Positions 11,501 through 23,794 are shown, counted from the stretch's first letter. The stretch is 64,000 bases of DNA from Datnioides undecimradiatus (GCA_008933995.1 WARS01000052.1:4774001-4838000), one strand, 5' to 3'. The notes: generated by a model not told the origin, from the letters alone. Numbers and translations are program-made.

Positions 11501-14495
11501 TGGTCGACATGTATAATGTCACTCTTTGTTTTTTTAAACAAAAATATTTAAGATAAACATTTTGTAGATATTTTACAGTAAATGAAAGATCATTGTAAAC
11601 CATTATTAATAAAAGTATACTTCACTTCATTGCAGTTCATATTTTACCTTGGAAATAGTAGTGTGATAGATCAACCCCACTTCCACTGGTGCTGTACTTT
11701 CAACCATATCACATGGTTTTCATCAGATGGAGGCGGGTTAGTCTTTGGGTTTTTTGACATGAGGGCTTGGTTAATGTTGGCTAACTTAAAGGTAAAGCAT
11801 CCAAAAACATTTTTAATGTCAAAGATAAAGATGCTCATTTGATAAAAGAGATATCAAAAAACGAATTAATTTAAAATCAAATATTGGGAAAATATATACA
11901 TTCACCGATGAGCGCAGTTTGTCACTACAATTACCCAACAGTGGCTCATTATATCATGTCGCTGATGTATCGACTATGTATAGTGACTCTGAATGAAAAA
12001 CAACAAGACCCCATGGAAAACCAGCACTGTAGTACACTGATAAAATAAAGGCTCCTCAAGTGCTCTGGAAAAGGAGCAGGGGTATCCATAAACCTTGCAT
12101 CCATCTTCTGACTGCGGATGGCCACCTAACTACATAAATGGCCACCTATTTTGTGTGCTCTCATAAACCTCTCTCTGACATTCCCCTCGTGGATGACATC
12201 CAAGTAGACAATATCACTCAGTGCCTCTGGATCCTGTTGGGCTGAGATGACTGATAACTATCTCCAATTTCCACAGGGCTTCTCAGATCTTCTCTTGGAT
12301 TGGTCATGATTGGATAAGTGGTGGAGAATATGATCAACAGTCTCTCTTTACCAATAATGCCTTGCAGTGAAATAAAAGACTCACAGGTAGGACCTCTCTC
12401 CTGTGATAAACCTTGGCCATAAAAAAGGTTCCCTCCTCGGGTAATTAATCTTGCTGGGGGTGGTTAAATTTCATACAAGTGCTTAAGTTCAAAAGGCAGA
12501 ATTCACTGAGATTACTGACCTCAGCAGTTTTTGTACAGCAGTGGCTCTCGTGCTGTCTTTGTCAAATACGGTAGCTGAGTCGGGCGTAATAAAGAAAGGA
12601 AACTGACAATGTTCAGAGAGAGAAATAGGGAATAAGTTGTTTTGCTGACCCACAGGCTTCTACTGTTTTCAACAGACGGAGAGAAAAGTTTCACGCCTTT
12701 CCTCTTATCGACAGTCACTGAACATCATGCTGGGAATGAAGCTGTGCTGTGCTCCAGACATTTTTGCAGTTGCCTTTCATTCATTATTCACCGCAGTTAT
12801 AAAAGTGTAAAATGACTGCTCGTTGCCAATAACAATCTCCTCACCAGTTTTCACACACTCGCACGTATTCTTTCACCTCTCTCTGACCCGGGTTCAGCGG
12901 TCTACTCTAAAATAGCTTTAGCACCACGCTGTGTTAGAAGTGCAAAATTTCCAAGGCGGCATATCACTGGAGGTGTCTGGTGCCACTTAAACGTTCACAC
13001 CCTCGCTCAATGTCATGGTACGCTTCATCCAACTCCCAGCTAAGGGACAAGCCAACAGGTCAAAATGTCCTTCTGTTTATCCAGCCATTGTGCTACCACT
13101 GAGCCTCAACCGTGGGCGCACTGTTGAGCAGCAGAGCAAAGCAAAGCAAAGTCACTCTTCTGGAGGGGTATTGTTGTGTCCACTTTGCTGAATGCCTGCC
13201 AAACTACAGTCACAGACAGACCTTTAGTGTACAAACGGCATCAGATATTTAAAAAACCACAGTACGTCCACAAAAATACAGCATGGTGTATTTTGGTTTT
13301 TTGTTGTTCGCATGCCACTTTTTTGTTTTTGTTTGTTAACTGTATTTGTGTCAATAGGGTGGCATTTGGACTGTGTTTGTAGCCTTAATTATGTGTTAGT
13401 TAAGTGTATTTAAATCACATAATAACAATATCAACTTTATTTGCTACATCCTTTCCAGTAACCTTTAAAAGTCCATTGTGTTTAGGGAGTCAATAGATAT
13501 CAGGACACCAATATTTAAAAGTTTTTAAGATCATTTTTTTAAAACTAAAATTAAGACATTTTTTAGACAAATCATCTTTTTCTTATGTAGGGCACTGCAG
13601 ACATGGATAAAGGTCTTTATATATGTGTTCCTGTGCAAAGGGAAGATTTTATAGAGGAATATGGTTAGTTAGTAAGTAAGTTAGGTGAATCTGAATTTTG
13701 CTGAAAGCTATAAGCAGTAAGTATAAAGTAAAAAGACAATATTAAGATCAGACTGTCACGGAGAGCAGCTCGGTTCATTTTGGCAGGATATTTCACATGA
13801 AATTGAATGAAATGTTTTTGTCAAGAAAGCCCCCCAAAATTTTAATTCACATTCAAATTTAAATATGACTGATTTTTTATAGGATCACATTTAAGACATT
13901 TTTAAGTACCTGCCGTCATGCCGTCATCATATAATTGTGATTTTAGTCACCTGAAATGCAATTACTGATCTAGTGTAGTAATGCAATATGTTCTTTCAAT
14001 ATCGTTCCACTCTCTAAGGTACACAAATTTCTATTGTAGCTGAGTTGAGGTACAAACAGAATCCATAGCTGGAGTGAAAAGGTTGAGCTATTCATTGCAG
14101 TTCTTATCAGGCTCAAAGCCTCAGCCGCAGCTCCACTGTTCTACATTACATCAGACACAGCCCCCAAAACTAGTTTAGTTAGTTTTTTATTAATGCTTGT
14201 GTACAATTATTTATTTGAGCAATGGATATCTGCAGTACTGCTAACATGAATTTCACAGTACTCGTCATGAAGTAAATCCCGCCTGTCTGAATGAACAAGG
14301 CATTTTTAACAAGATCAGTTGCCGAGTTTAGAAAGTAACAATAAAGTTAGGAAAACAGAGAGAACAAAGAAAAGAGGAAAACAGTTAAACATTCAGAGCT
14401 ACTTTGCCAAAAAAAAAAAAAAAAGCTTATGGTTGGGTTGCAGATAATGCACAGCAGACCCTTCATTCCAGGTAATACAACTCACAATTGAACCG
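11501..14495. other. Non-coding stretch, no gene supported
   Basis: The stretch contains short frames only. A run of 16 A lies at 14409-14424. The segment 12000-12480 is richer in GC than its surroundings and might be an old transposon or a regulatory element, but I recognise no consensus in it. CAAAG repeats three times at about 13137-13151. Confidence 0.5.
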
Positions 14496-14499
14496 GCTT

Positions 14500-15665
14500 T
14501 CCACAGAGGGGAATCCATCCATCTTGCGCCATCAATTATTCATTTCGCTCGGTCTCGTTCCACCACGGTAACAAGACAAAAGCTTTCTCTTGGAATTGTG
14601 GCTGAAATAGGAGAAAGGCTCTTCCCCTCTGACCAACAGCCTCCAACAAAACATGTGTAGAGGTCTCTTAGTAACAGACTCAATATAGGTAGGGACATGA
14701 TTGGCTCAGATTTTACCTTAGTAGATTAAACAACTGTTAATGAAGTTAATATCTTGAGAAGCAAACGAAAAGTATATGCAACTAGCAACAAAGTGCATGT
14801 AATAATAGCAAGTTCAATCTACCTTATATCTTTACATCAGCAAGAGAAAGCCCAAGAGCATAAAACATAAAGCCCATGCAAATATCTCAGTGCAGAACAG
14901 TAGGTAAAGCTCACAGTGGGTGGAAAATGTGGTGAATATTATTCATGAGTGATAATGACTGCTCATGCTTATTATGTGAAGTCTGCAAAGTATGATGTAC
15001 ATTACCGTATGCATCCCGTCCGTCAACCATAAACCACAGAGTGTCGGATATACACAATAAGCTCATATTTGATGTAACTGTCCTTCGTTCTCAGCTGTCG
15101 GACGACACTGGTCATTATGGAGACACGACTGAACCCCTCATCAGGCTGATCCTGTTGTTGCTGTAGACATAATTAACACAGTCTTGCCAGATAATCCTTA
15201 ATTATTTGCCAGTGAACTAGATGAAACTCGCTTATTGTTGTTATGGGTGAGCTGTTGAGACCAATCAGAGGATCAAGAAATCGCTGATAAACAGTCCGGG
15301 CAAGAAATAAAGTTAATTCCTAATTTAATTGGCATTTCAGACAGAAAGGAATTAATCCATATTAGCTTATTTCTTCCTGCAGAACTTTATGAAGGTTATT
15401 CAAGGTCAGTATCTTCTAGGAATGTGTCATGCCTCCAACTGCATTCATGGACTTAATTGCCCTTTCAATTAAAATCCGCTCATTAAAGCTGATAGAAGAT
15501 CTGGACTATTTATAGCACAGAAACTAACCATAATGGTTTACTGCTTACTGGACAATAAGGATCATGTTAAAAGGGAGAATCAAAACCAAAAATCCAGTAA
15601 TAATTAAGCCAGCAATCAAACACAGATATACCTGCTAACAATGCATTGCTTTGTAGCCAAGGGGA
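14500..15665. promoter_or_regulatory. Long candidate conserved non-coding block (unverified)
   Basis: More than a kilobase is free of recognisable repeats. It retains CpGs (TTTCGCTCGGTCTCG near 14545, CCCGTCCGTC near 15016, GTCGGACGAC near 15098) and has dense factor-like cores: a RUNX-type AACCACA at 15032-15038, TTAATTA at 15198-15204, CCAATCAG at 15261-15268, and a bicoid-type TAATCC at 15353-15358. The block stops just before a transposon relic at 15738, which fits selection against insertions. This is the most enhancer-like block in the window, by eye only. Confidence 0.42.
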
Positions 15666-15737
15666 TCCCATTCACAACTGGCCAGTAATACAATTATATC
15701 AACGTAAAGAATCCTGTAAAACCATGGCCCATGATCA

Positions 15738-16008
15738 GGTATTTTCATTGTCAGCAAATCCATTATTTTTTTGATCAACAAACTGATCATGTTGTCTATA
15801 AAATCTCAAAAGGCAGAATAAGGTCAGCTTAAAAGGATGTCTTTAAACGTCTTGTTTCATTTTTCAAACATATTCAGATTACTTTTTAATGACAAAGCAA
15901 TTCTTATATTTAGGGTGGAACCAGCAAATGTTTGGCATTTTTTCTTAAAAAATAATTAAATTCTGATTTTGTTGTGAAAAATTGCTGCAGATTAATTAGT
16001 TTAATCCG
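15738..16008 (+). repeat. Teleost interspersed repeat, AGGGCTGCAACTAA family, copy 1
   Basis: Several landmarks of a very common teleost repeat appear in order: TTTTCATTGTC near the start, GTCTATAAAATCTCAAAA near 15795, then GGAACCAGCAAATGTTTGGC at 15918-15937 followed by ATTTTTTCTTAAAAAATAA, and GCAGATTAATTAGTTT at the end. The first part (the AGGGCTGCAACTAA head) is missing or decayed. The order and orientation match the other copies at 35251, 61085 and 63964. I recognise the consensus but do not recall a reliable classification for it. Confidence 0.7.
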
Positions 16009-17515
16009 ATACCAACATTTCACAAATCTTTGCTTTCTGTCTGTGAATGGAACGTACAGGTCAGGAAAACACCGTTGTTATGGTAAATTAAAGTAAATAA
16101 AGTGTTTAAAGTATGGTTTGGGTTGTCCAACTGAAACACTTGGGAAAAGTTAGGGTACACCTAATTTGGGGGAACTAAAACACTTGAACACTTGGTTAAG
16201 GCTTCTTAAGTATCACAGTCTCAGGTTGGCATTTGTCTTACTGATTAGTCGCCAAATGTCGCGAAGGTCAGTCTCATCTAATCTGAGCCTGTCAGAGGTC
16301 AGAATCCAGAGACAGAAGAAGTGAAAAAGACAGGAGGGACTCTTAGTTTGTAGCCTTCATGGTCTCATCCAAAAAAGTATATTGGGTTAGCTTTTAAGTG
16401 AGCTGAAACTAATGCCGTGCTGGGAGCTGTCAGTACATGGTTTGGCGACAGACCACAGTATCCTGTCGAGCTCCTACCACGTAGTTGATTGAGTCAACAC
16501 ATCGGGAGACAAGTGAAGATGAGTCGAGCTCGCCAGGGCCAAGAAAGGTCATATCCTTCCTCTGACATCGGAAACTCAGTATATGTCATGGCCTATTGCC
16601 TAGCTGCAAAGCTAAGTGTTAATTGATTGCCCTGGATACAACAACAAACCTCTTCTCCAGTAGTATCCTGTGACCAGACTTGAAGATAGGGAAAGAACGT
16701 TGTGACCTTAATGAAAAGCCAAGTTTTAATTGGTGATTTGTTAAGAGACCCCAACACCACTGTTTTACAATAATGTCACACTTGCTACTGTATACATTCA
16801 TCCAAAGCACTGACCCGCACAACTTCATCTTTCACCTCACTAAACACAGTAAAAAAAAAGGCAAACAAGTACACTCATCTTCTCTATACAGTAGAGATAC
16901 TCCTAATTCATTGGAGCATTTCCACTTAAACTTCTATTTTGAAAATAATTCAGTACTTTACACCCTAAGAACATTTATATGGCTGCTTTAGATTCAAAAC
17001 ATATAACCACCGTTAGATGTATATGAATATGTTACATACTGCTACAGTTGCTGTACATACCTTAAAGACTGTCCTATAATTTCCCTTTACCTAGATAGCT
17101 TTTATATTCACATTAAAGAGGATTATTTATGTATTGGGATATTTGATTGTGTTTGTATCAACCAACACTGACAAGTCACATACCCGCACATATGCACCAC
17201 TTCGACTTTGCATATTCAGCATTGGACTTTGATATTGATAATGGGCATACCATGGGATACAGACAGACAATATAGGAATAGATAAGTTGGGTAATGATAT
17301 CATCAACTTCCATTTCGTCATTTATTATCAGTTCTTTAAAATTGGTATTTCCATCACTTTCATTGTCTATCTGCACGCTGCCTTCTCTTTCCAGTTTCCA
17401 AGGAGGCCTAACAAAGCAAGCACAGAATGAAAAGAGGAGACAGAGCAAAATGCTTTTCTGTCTCAATGCGAGAATCCTAGCAACAAGGAGGTTTGCACTT
17501 CAGCCATCTTATGTC
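16009..17515. other. Non-coding stretch with a possible old repeat fragment
   Basis: Bases 16100-16230 contain GGTTTGGGTTG and ACTAAAACACTTGAACACTTGGTTAAGG pieces that resemble the better fragment at 34755-34860, so this may be a decayed copy of the same repeat. Otherwise there are only short open frames and no gene. Confidence 0.35.
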
Positions 17516-17519
17516 TGAA

Positions 17520-18260
17520 GTCTCTCCGAGGATGGGTGGGGGCTGTTAATTCTGCACTTACATTAGTTGAGGAACATTAATCCAGATGGATTTACATGCA
17601 GTCGCCATCACTAGTGGTTTATCCTTTATGTGACAATAAATCTACCCTCCCTACACATTGCTTATTGCCCTTGATGGGACATTAAGAAAAACGTGAAAGA
17701 TCGTTGTTTTGAATGTGACTTGGATTTGAAAAACTATTTATCATCTTTGGATTGAGACGTCCTGTCTCCACAGCCTGACCTTCTGTGTGTCTGTCTTATA
17801 TGCATACTTTAGCTCAGACATATAAAAGGTATATTTCAGGACTCATCAACACATCTCTTGGATCCAGGTTAGAGGATCACACTTTCTGCAGACCCCCCAC
17901 CCACTTCAATTAGTGACCTCCACAGGCTTCTCTGAGCAGAGTGCCGAGTGTCTCTTCAAATCCACATGATCAAAACATATGATTAATACTTGCTGTCCAT
18001 CCCAGCTAGGGCTAATCACCCAAAGATTCACAAAGCCATTAATACCTCTCCAAATGCAAGATGGAAAAGCTTCTTTAAGCAGCATTTTATGATACCTGGT
18101 GCTGCTATCTTTGCACTCTGTATTAGCATGGAAAGGATGCTATGGAGCAAAGTGATTCATTAAGAACACAGCCAGCTACATCTAAGGTAATGGACCCTAA
18201 ATCTCTGAGACACTTTTACAGCATCTTTGAAGCAATATGAATGTATCACAGGCAAAGAAG
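17520..18260. promoter_or_regulatory. Candidate conserved non-coding block (unverified)
   Basis: The stretch is repeat-free with clustered factor-like cores (CATATGATTAATAC near 17978, CCATTAATACC near 18037, TTAGCATGG near 18123). No exon or repeat consensus is visible. Regulatory character is inferred from texture only. Confidence 0.27.
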
Positions 18261-18889
18261 AACTACAGAAAGAAGTCGGTTAAGTAGTGATGTATGCAAA
18301 TCTGACGTTTTAGATGCATCGCTGTTTTCTAAAAGTGGGCTTGCCTGGCCGCATTTGGCAAAGAAAATTAGGAAGTACAAAGATGCTGTTCGTTAGCGTT
18401 GAGTTACAGCTCTGAAGGATCTGTGATTACAGTCCTCATTTTGCACTGGGGGCCTCAAGCTCCATATCAATTGGTGGAAGAACAGCATGGCCTTCAGAAC
18501 ACTTCAACTAATCACCCATCTGTGTCCATTGTCTACCAGAACCATATGTGACTGTGATGTCTGTTTATTATAATGAGGATGAAGATAAGTAGCATTTGAT
18601 TACTTCCTCACAAACTGCGCAGTGTGAAGTACTGTATGTGCCCAGGCACTTGCAGATCATTTTGTTCGCAGATACAGAAATTACAGACACTCTTAACCGA
18701 CAATATTCAGAAACTGAAATTATGAATTTTGAATGCCAGGAATTCATTACTGCTATCTTTGTTCCATCGTGTATCTAGCATACTGACACAGAAAGAACAA
18801 GAAATCACTCTCCACTATCTGGTTTTGCTCCAGAAGTGATTAGATCACTTGATACCGTCATTCCACCGCTTCTATTTTCTCCACCGTAG

Positions 18890-19020
18890 GACCTTCCCCA
18901 GGGGAATACACAACCATAATGGTTTTCGAGAAATATTATCGACCTGGCCTGATGCTGAAGGTGGCTACTACTGTAATGATGCCCTTGCCTTGTGTGTAGA
19001 TGAGGCACCGCTTAAAATGT
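18890..19020 (+). other. Possible orphan exon (131 bp) bounded by splice-like sites
   Basis: A good acceptor (pyrimidine-rich tract TTCTATTTTCTCCACCGTAG ending at 18889) and a donor whose intronic side is perfect (GTAAGT at 19021-19026) enclose 131 bases. One frame (codons from 18891) is open throughout and would enter in phase 2 and leave one base over. A second frame is open until a TAG at 18997-18999. The minus strand is also open here (19008 to 18805). I recognise no domain in any of the three. The exonic side of the donor (ATGT before GTAAGT) is poor. It could be a coding exon, a non-coding RNA exon or coincidence. Confidence 0.25.
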
Positions 19021-19479
19021 GTAAGTACTGCATTTGAAAGAAGTTTGGTGTGGTGTTTTATAGAGATTTCAGATATGTCTGCTGAGAAATAGAGATGATT
19101 TATTGCAAGAAGCTACAGACACAAATTCTGAATCTCGCGCGCACTTTCTGACAACTTACAACACATTTAATGAGATCAGTGCCATATAACTTGTGTGTTC
19201 CTATATTGTATATTGAGGCTATGTTTGGAGTTCAGGTGTAGCTGTGTGGTGGAGACATTATTGTAAAATAAAACTGGGATAAAAATTAGGCTGTATGTTG
19301 TACAAGTCAAATAAAAACTGACTAGAAACAAGACTTTGAAGAGACTGTAACATACTAAAAAGTAAACATAAAGCAAACGTAAATTGTACTGTTTTTTTTG
19401 TGAAAACAATATCTTCTCTGCCAAGAAGAGGAGAAGATGTGCTAGACAGGGTTTCTACAGTGCTTTGTGAGTGTTGGAG

Positions 19480-19685
19480 AGAGCACTGGTAGCAGAACTA
19501 GTACATTTCCACCAGAAAATGCAGCTTTTATCCAAGGCTCATCAAATTAAGATTCACATATACATTCAGCTTCTACACAAGGTTGCCTTCACCATCAGGA
19601 CTACAGGGGTTCACTGTCTTGCCCAAGGATACTTTGACCGGGGATCAGAAAACAACCCTGTGATTAATGGATAACTTCCTCTGGT
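19480..19685 (+). repeat. Teleost repeat, 3-prime part (TTGCCCAAGGACACTT family)
   Basis: GGGGTTCACTGTCTTGCCCA at 19607-19626, followed by AGGATACTTTGACC and, at about 19652-19674, AACCCTGTGATTAATGG, is the diagnostic end of a widespread teleost repeat. The usual form reads GTCTTGCCCAAGGACACTTCGACA, then ACCCTGTGATTAGTGGA. The upstream part (CCACCAGAAAATGCAGC to CACCATCAGGACTAC) is decayed. The 5-prime head of the same family seems to be present alone at 39279. The open frame across it is incidental. Confidence 0.68.
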
Positions 19686-21834
19686 TTCTGCTAAATTAAT
19701 ATGAAAAAATCTAAAAGGTCTTAGTGTCAATTTTACATTGGATCAAAACTCTATTATTTAAAATGTATGATAGCAGCAGTGAATCAAATCACTGTAATGT
19801 GAAACCTGTCTAATGCAGTAACATGCTCACAGAAACTGATCGCTCAGATCTACAGTGGTAAAAACGTTTAGCTCATAGTTTTGGCTTAACAGCCTTCGAA
19901 TGAACTAATCCAGCCTCACTAGTCTCAACAGCCATGTTTCCAGCAGCAAATTAAGTGGATCTGTCCGGCACTTAGCTTATGAAAAAAAATAAAATAAAAT
20001 TTGAAGGATACCAAGACGCTGAAAAAGTTAAAAATACAACTTCAGACAAATGCTAGTGTTTCTCTATGTCAGCTGCCGTTGACAGAAAAGCAGACATTTG
20101 CTAACATATAAGATTATAAAGTAATAAAATATCAGGCGGCGTGTCTGTCAGCTTCTTGCCTATTACAACAATGAAAACATACGAACAAACAAATCTTTAA
20201 ATCATCTTTAATCATTTCAAGAAGATTTCTTTCAATAATATAGAGCTATCGACCTATATGTTGGTGCTAAATGGTCCAAAACAACATCAAAATTTTTTTT
20301 GCAACATGAAAACAAGCAGTTATATAATATTTTTTATTCCTGTAAGTATTTGTATCACTGTTTTTTGAGCATTTTTCCTCTGAACTCCGGGTCTCTGAGA
20401 GCTGCTGAATTCGTTTCCTAGTTATATTTCTTATGCAAGTGTCAGTGGTTACTGAGCTTGATGAATATTAGAGGGGTACTTGAAGAAATTACACTGTGAT
20501 TTGTACTCCACTTAGTGCCCTGCTACATGAAGAGGTCTATGCACTGTAATAGGTTATTGGGACCTTGAAAGCCAATTACATAAAACTGGATCCAGAAGTC
20601 ACTGTACTTACTTAATCTTAGGCCACTCCTGCAATTTCTATTTACAACCCTGCATGGTGTCCAACTAAAATGTATGTAATATTCATGGCATTTTTCCAAA
20701 CATATTGGAAATTGAAAGCATTATGAGACAGGCCGGCTGTACACAATAGAAGTGAATGAGAGCTTAAAGGCTTTTCTTCATCACTGGAAACCCAACAGAT
20801 CTCTGAAGAAACAAACCTCCATTTTCTTCTCAATCTGATTAAAAAAAGAATGCCGCTATTGTCACTGTCAAGCTTAGTGGATACCCATTAAGGATACCCA
20901 TTAAGGGCTGTTTTCATTTCATTTAGAAGAAGCTTTTATTGGGAAAGACTTAACAGTTATGGCACAAAGAGAGGCCTTATATGTCAGCAATTTCAAGGCG
21001 CGCAAGACACTGAGTGTCAGAGGGAAAAGAAGGGGGAAAATGATATTTTCAAAATGCATTACTTATCTAGCATCACTTTGAGCACACACCTCCCTGACTC
21101 CCATTGTTCTTTCTCAACTAAAATGGCCATTGACTTGTTTTTCATGGAACAATAAAGTGTGGGTCTATTCAGCAGCCACAAAGGTGGAATGATGGCAGAT
21201 CAGTCTTTGTTAAGGACCAGCACAGTGTGAAATTAAGTGCTGTTGTTGTATGCAACAGCATCTATTAGTGTTGATGCCTGCTAACCTCTGTCAGCTTATC
21301 GGTGGATCGTAAACATTCTCATTTTCCAACAGATGCTTTAATAACATGAATATTCAAGAATTGAAATTACACACTGCAATTACTTAGTGTAACATATTAC
21401 AAATGAGCACTGACCAGATGATGTGTTATATTAGTAAATTACAACACACAACGTCAGCCGTGATTCACATAGACCCGGTGAATGAAAAGCAAGTGCTAAA
21501 CATAATGGAAGAGGGTTCTATAATATGCTCTCTTGCAAGAAACCCTTTCACAGCTCTAGATGGAAAACTACTTAAACCTTAGTTTTTATCCCATTTTCAA
21601 ACAGTTAATCAACCAATCACAGCGTATGATAAATGGTTATATCAAGAGTCATTATGGGCCTTTCATTAAAGGAAATATTGATGCAGTAATTTTTGGATGA
21701 ACTGAAAGAATCTCCTGTGAGATGCGTGTTCTACCTTGTGGTGATAATGTACACATCGACAGAGTGTATTTTACTCTGATCTGTGGGCTGCGAACGGTGA
21801 TCAAGGACAAAAAAAAGAAGTCGTAGAGATTTTT
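19686..21834. other. Non-coding stretch, downstream side of the minus-strand gene candidate
   Basis: No gene or repeat family is recognised. A perfect 13-bp tandem duplication (GGATACCCATTAA twice) lies at 20879-20904. If the minus-strand exons at 22.3-21.8 kb are real, this is where their 3-prime UTR and polyadenylation site would lie. The clearest AATAAA on that strand is at 20940-20935, about 0.9 kb after the stop. Confidence 0.45.
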
Positions 21835-22009
21835 TTAAGATGAGGCAACTGGATCAGAGTGGCTCTGCCGTTCTTTAAGAAACTTCAGGCTCTCCTCATT
21901 ACGCTGTAAATAATCACAGCAGCGGCTAAAACGGCAGTCTGTGTCCATGCAAGTGAGGCACATCACATTCTTTTCATCTGGAGACATCATATAGTCTCCT
22001 GCAATGATA
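21835..22009 (-). CDS. Possible terminal coding exon of an unrecognised Cys-rich protein
   Basis: Read on the minus strand, a clean acceptor (TTTTTATCCCTCTTTATCATTGCAG, ending at 22010) is followed by 58 in-frame codons with a TAA at 21837-21835. The exon would enter in phase 1. The peptide starts DYMMSPDEKN, has a compact cluster of six cysteines (C-x2-C-x4-C-x4-CC plus flanking residues, in CLTCMDTDCRFSRCC), and ends in a charged stretch (RNEESLKFLKERQSH). Composition, balanced codon use and retained CpG codons (CGT, CGC, CGG) look coding. I do not recognise the family; the cysteine spacing could suit a small zinc-binding or disulphide-bonded tail. The acceptor is the best one seen near any open frame in the window. 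Pseudogene or chance remain possible. Confidence 0.42.
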
Positions 22010-22254
22010 AAGAGGGATAAAAAGATGCTTTGTGGGTGCACATTGAGGTCTTTTTAGCTCAGCTGGTGATGCCGTCTTAGCTCCTGCCATAAACATTATA
22101 CCCAAATAAAAAGGGCTTAGCGTGAATAGGAAAAGAAGGTGCACAATATGCTGCACTTTGATGGCAGAAGAGACCTCAAAATCCTGTTTTGTGACGACTG
22201 CCACTGTCACATCTTGCGACACATGAAAAGAGTAAAAGAGAAAATAAGACTTAC

Positions 22255-22346
22255 TGGCTGAATTAAGAGAACAGACGTGCTCAGTTGTGCACAAGGGATG
22301 TTTGTGATACATTAGCTCGTCATTAGAGAAAGCATCAGCAAAATGA
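22255..22346 (-). CDS. Possible penultimate coding exon of the same gene
   Basis: On the minus strand, the donor CCA|GTAAGTC (GT at 22254-22253) ends a 92-base open block. Its outgoing phase (one base of the next codon) matches the incoming phase of the exon at 22009-21835 across a 245-bp intron, a size usual in teleosts. The junction codon would be AGA (Arg). The peptide reads HFADAFSNDELMYHKHPLC and continues with TTEHVCSLNSA, adding two cysteines and several histidines to the cysteine cluster of the next exon. The proposed acceptor (GAGGTTTCAG, ending at 22347) has a weak pyrimidine tract, so this boundary is uncertain. An in-frame TGA lies a few bases upstream of it. No further upstream exon was found, so the 5-prime part of any gene must be farther right or beyond the window. 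Confidence 0.33.
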
Positions 22347-23794
22347 CTGAAACCTCAAGTCTAAATGCACGGACATACTTGGTAAAGTGGTGTCTTTCAT
22401 TTCTATACAAAAGGAAACAAGCAACTGTTTGAATCAATAAATAATTCTCCATTCAGTAACTCTGCAGCGAGACTCCAGTTTGAAGTTTTATGTTAGACTG
22501 AGCTCACCTTCCTTGTTTCCTTGGTTTCCTCATGAACATACACCGCTTGGTGAACAGTAAATGCACCCACAAAAATGTTACTTGTATACAGTTGAATAGA
22601 GGAGAGAATTGTGGCCTACTGGACAGTGATCGCCTGGGCACGGGAAGACTGCAAAACCATCTCTGTGCAACACTCCTTTAGCCTACCAAGTTGCTATGGC
22701 TAATTGCACATCCAGGGAAAACAGTGCACTGTGTTATTCCTAGTTTCCCTGGAGGTTTGAAGGATTTTGGAAAGACCTTTAGAAACTGTTGTGGGTTTTT
22801 CAAAAATTTCTGGGAATTCAGTTTTCGGAAAAACAAATGTTTAACCTTCTTACACAAATGTAACGGTCATGCATGAGAGGCAGAAACTGTAGTTAGGTTG
22901 GCTCATGGGCTGAGACCAGCTCAGACTGGCTTTGTTTTGGTTTTGTTGGTCCAGCTGCACTAAGCTGCAGAGACTTGTCAGTGGGGTTGACCATCATTTG
23001 ATTTTCTGTAATGTAGAAAGCATTTTTTCCAATTCAGCTTTAAGAACCACTGATGTGAACTAAAGCACTTTAAATGCTCCATACAGGCTACCTTCTGTCG
23101 CATGCATTTTTCACTGAATGGATCATGAAAATGTTAAAAGTGTCAGAGAGTGCCTCAGTCACTGCATCTGAAAAGCTCATATCTCAGGGGTCACAACAGC
23201 GCTGAATACACAATTCTGTGCTTGCCTCACTGCTGAATAGAAAACGTTTAGAAACATAAGGTTTTATATAGTGGCGTGCACACAAAAGCTGAGCTAAGAA
23301 TTCACACTGAATGAAAGGGTATGGACAAAGAATTGCAGCTGCAGAGGAAATATAGGAAATTTTCAGGCTCAAATCTGACAGTAAATGAATAAAATAAATA
23401 ATTAGACGACGTGCAGATTGTGCATCACACTACTGTCTTATCCAACCAGTAGCAGACAAACGCCACACATACAAATGCTGTGGCTGATATAGTTTTTTGA
23501 AGCTATGACATACCATGTGCCATGATGAGGTCATTTTTGCATAGTCAGATCCACTTAAAAGCGACTTCCGGAGACTTAAAATGAGACTGAGAAAACCTTT
23601 GAGAAGCCGTTATTTTTAAAAATTCTTTTAGTTCAGTGGTCACAGTAAACTATATTCTGCTGAAGTTTCAGACACCTCTGCTGTGAGCCAGGTGCAGGTT
23701 TGTTTTTCCAATCCTATCATAAAAAGTGCATTTGATGGCAGTGTCTAACACTGCTCCTCAACAAGGGCCTCAGTAACCTAACCCCTCGGTTTGC
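22347..23794. other. Non-coding stretch, no gene supported
   Basis: No additional exon for the minus-strand candidate was found. Bases 22617-22680 (GTGGCCTACTGGACAGTG, then ATCGCCTGGGCACGGGAAGAC) faintly resemble the tRNA-like head of teleost SINEs, but no B-box is preserved. The rest is ordinary. Confidence 0.45.

Noticed and set aside
22055-22080. A-box-like TTTAGCTCAGCTGGTGATG, suggesting a tRNA gene
   Set aside because: No B-box or acceptor-stem pairing within tRNA length; lies in the proposed intron.
22617-22690. tRNA-like SINE head (GTGGCCTACTGGACAGTG...)
   Set aside because: A-box-like similarity only; no recognisable B-box, tail or target duplication.
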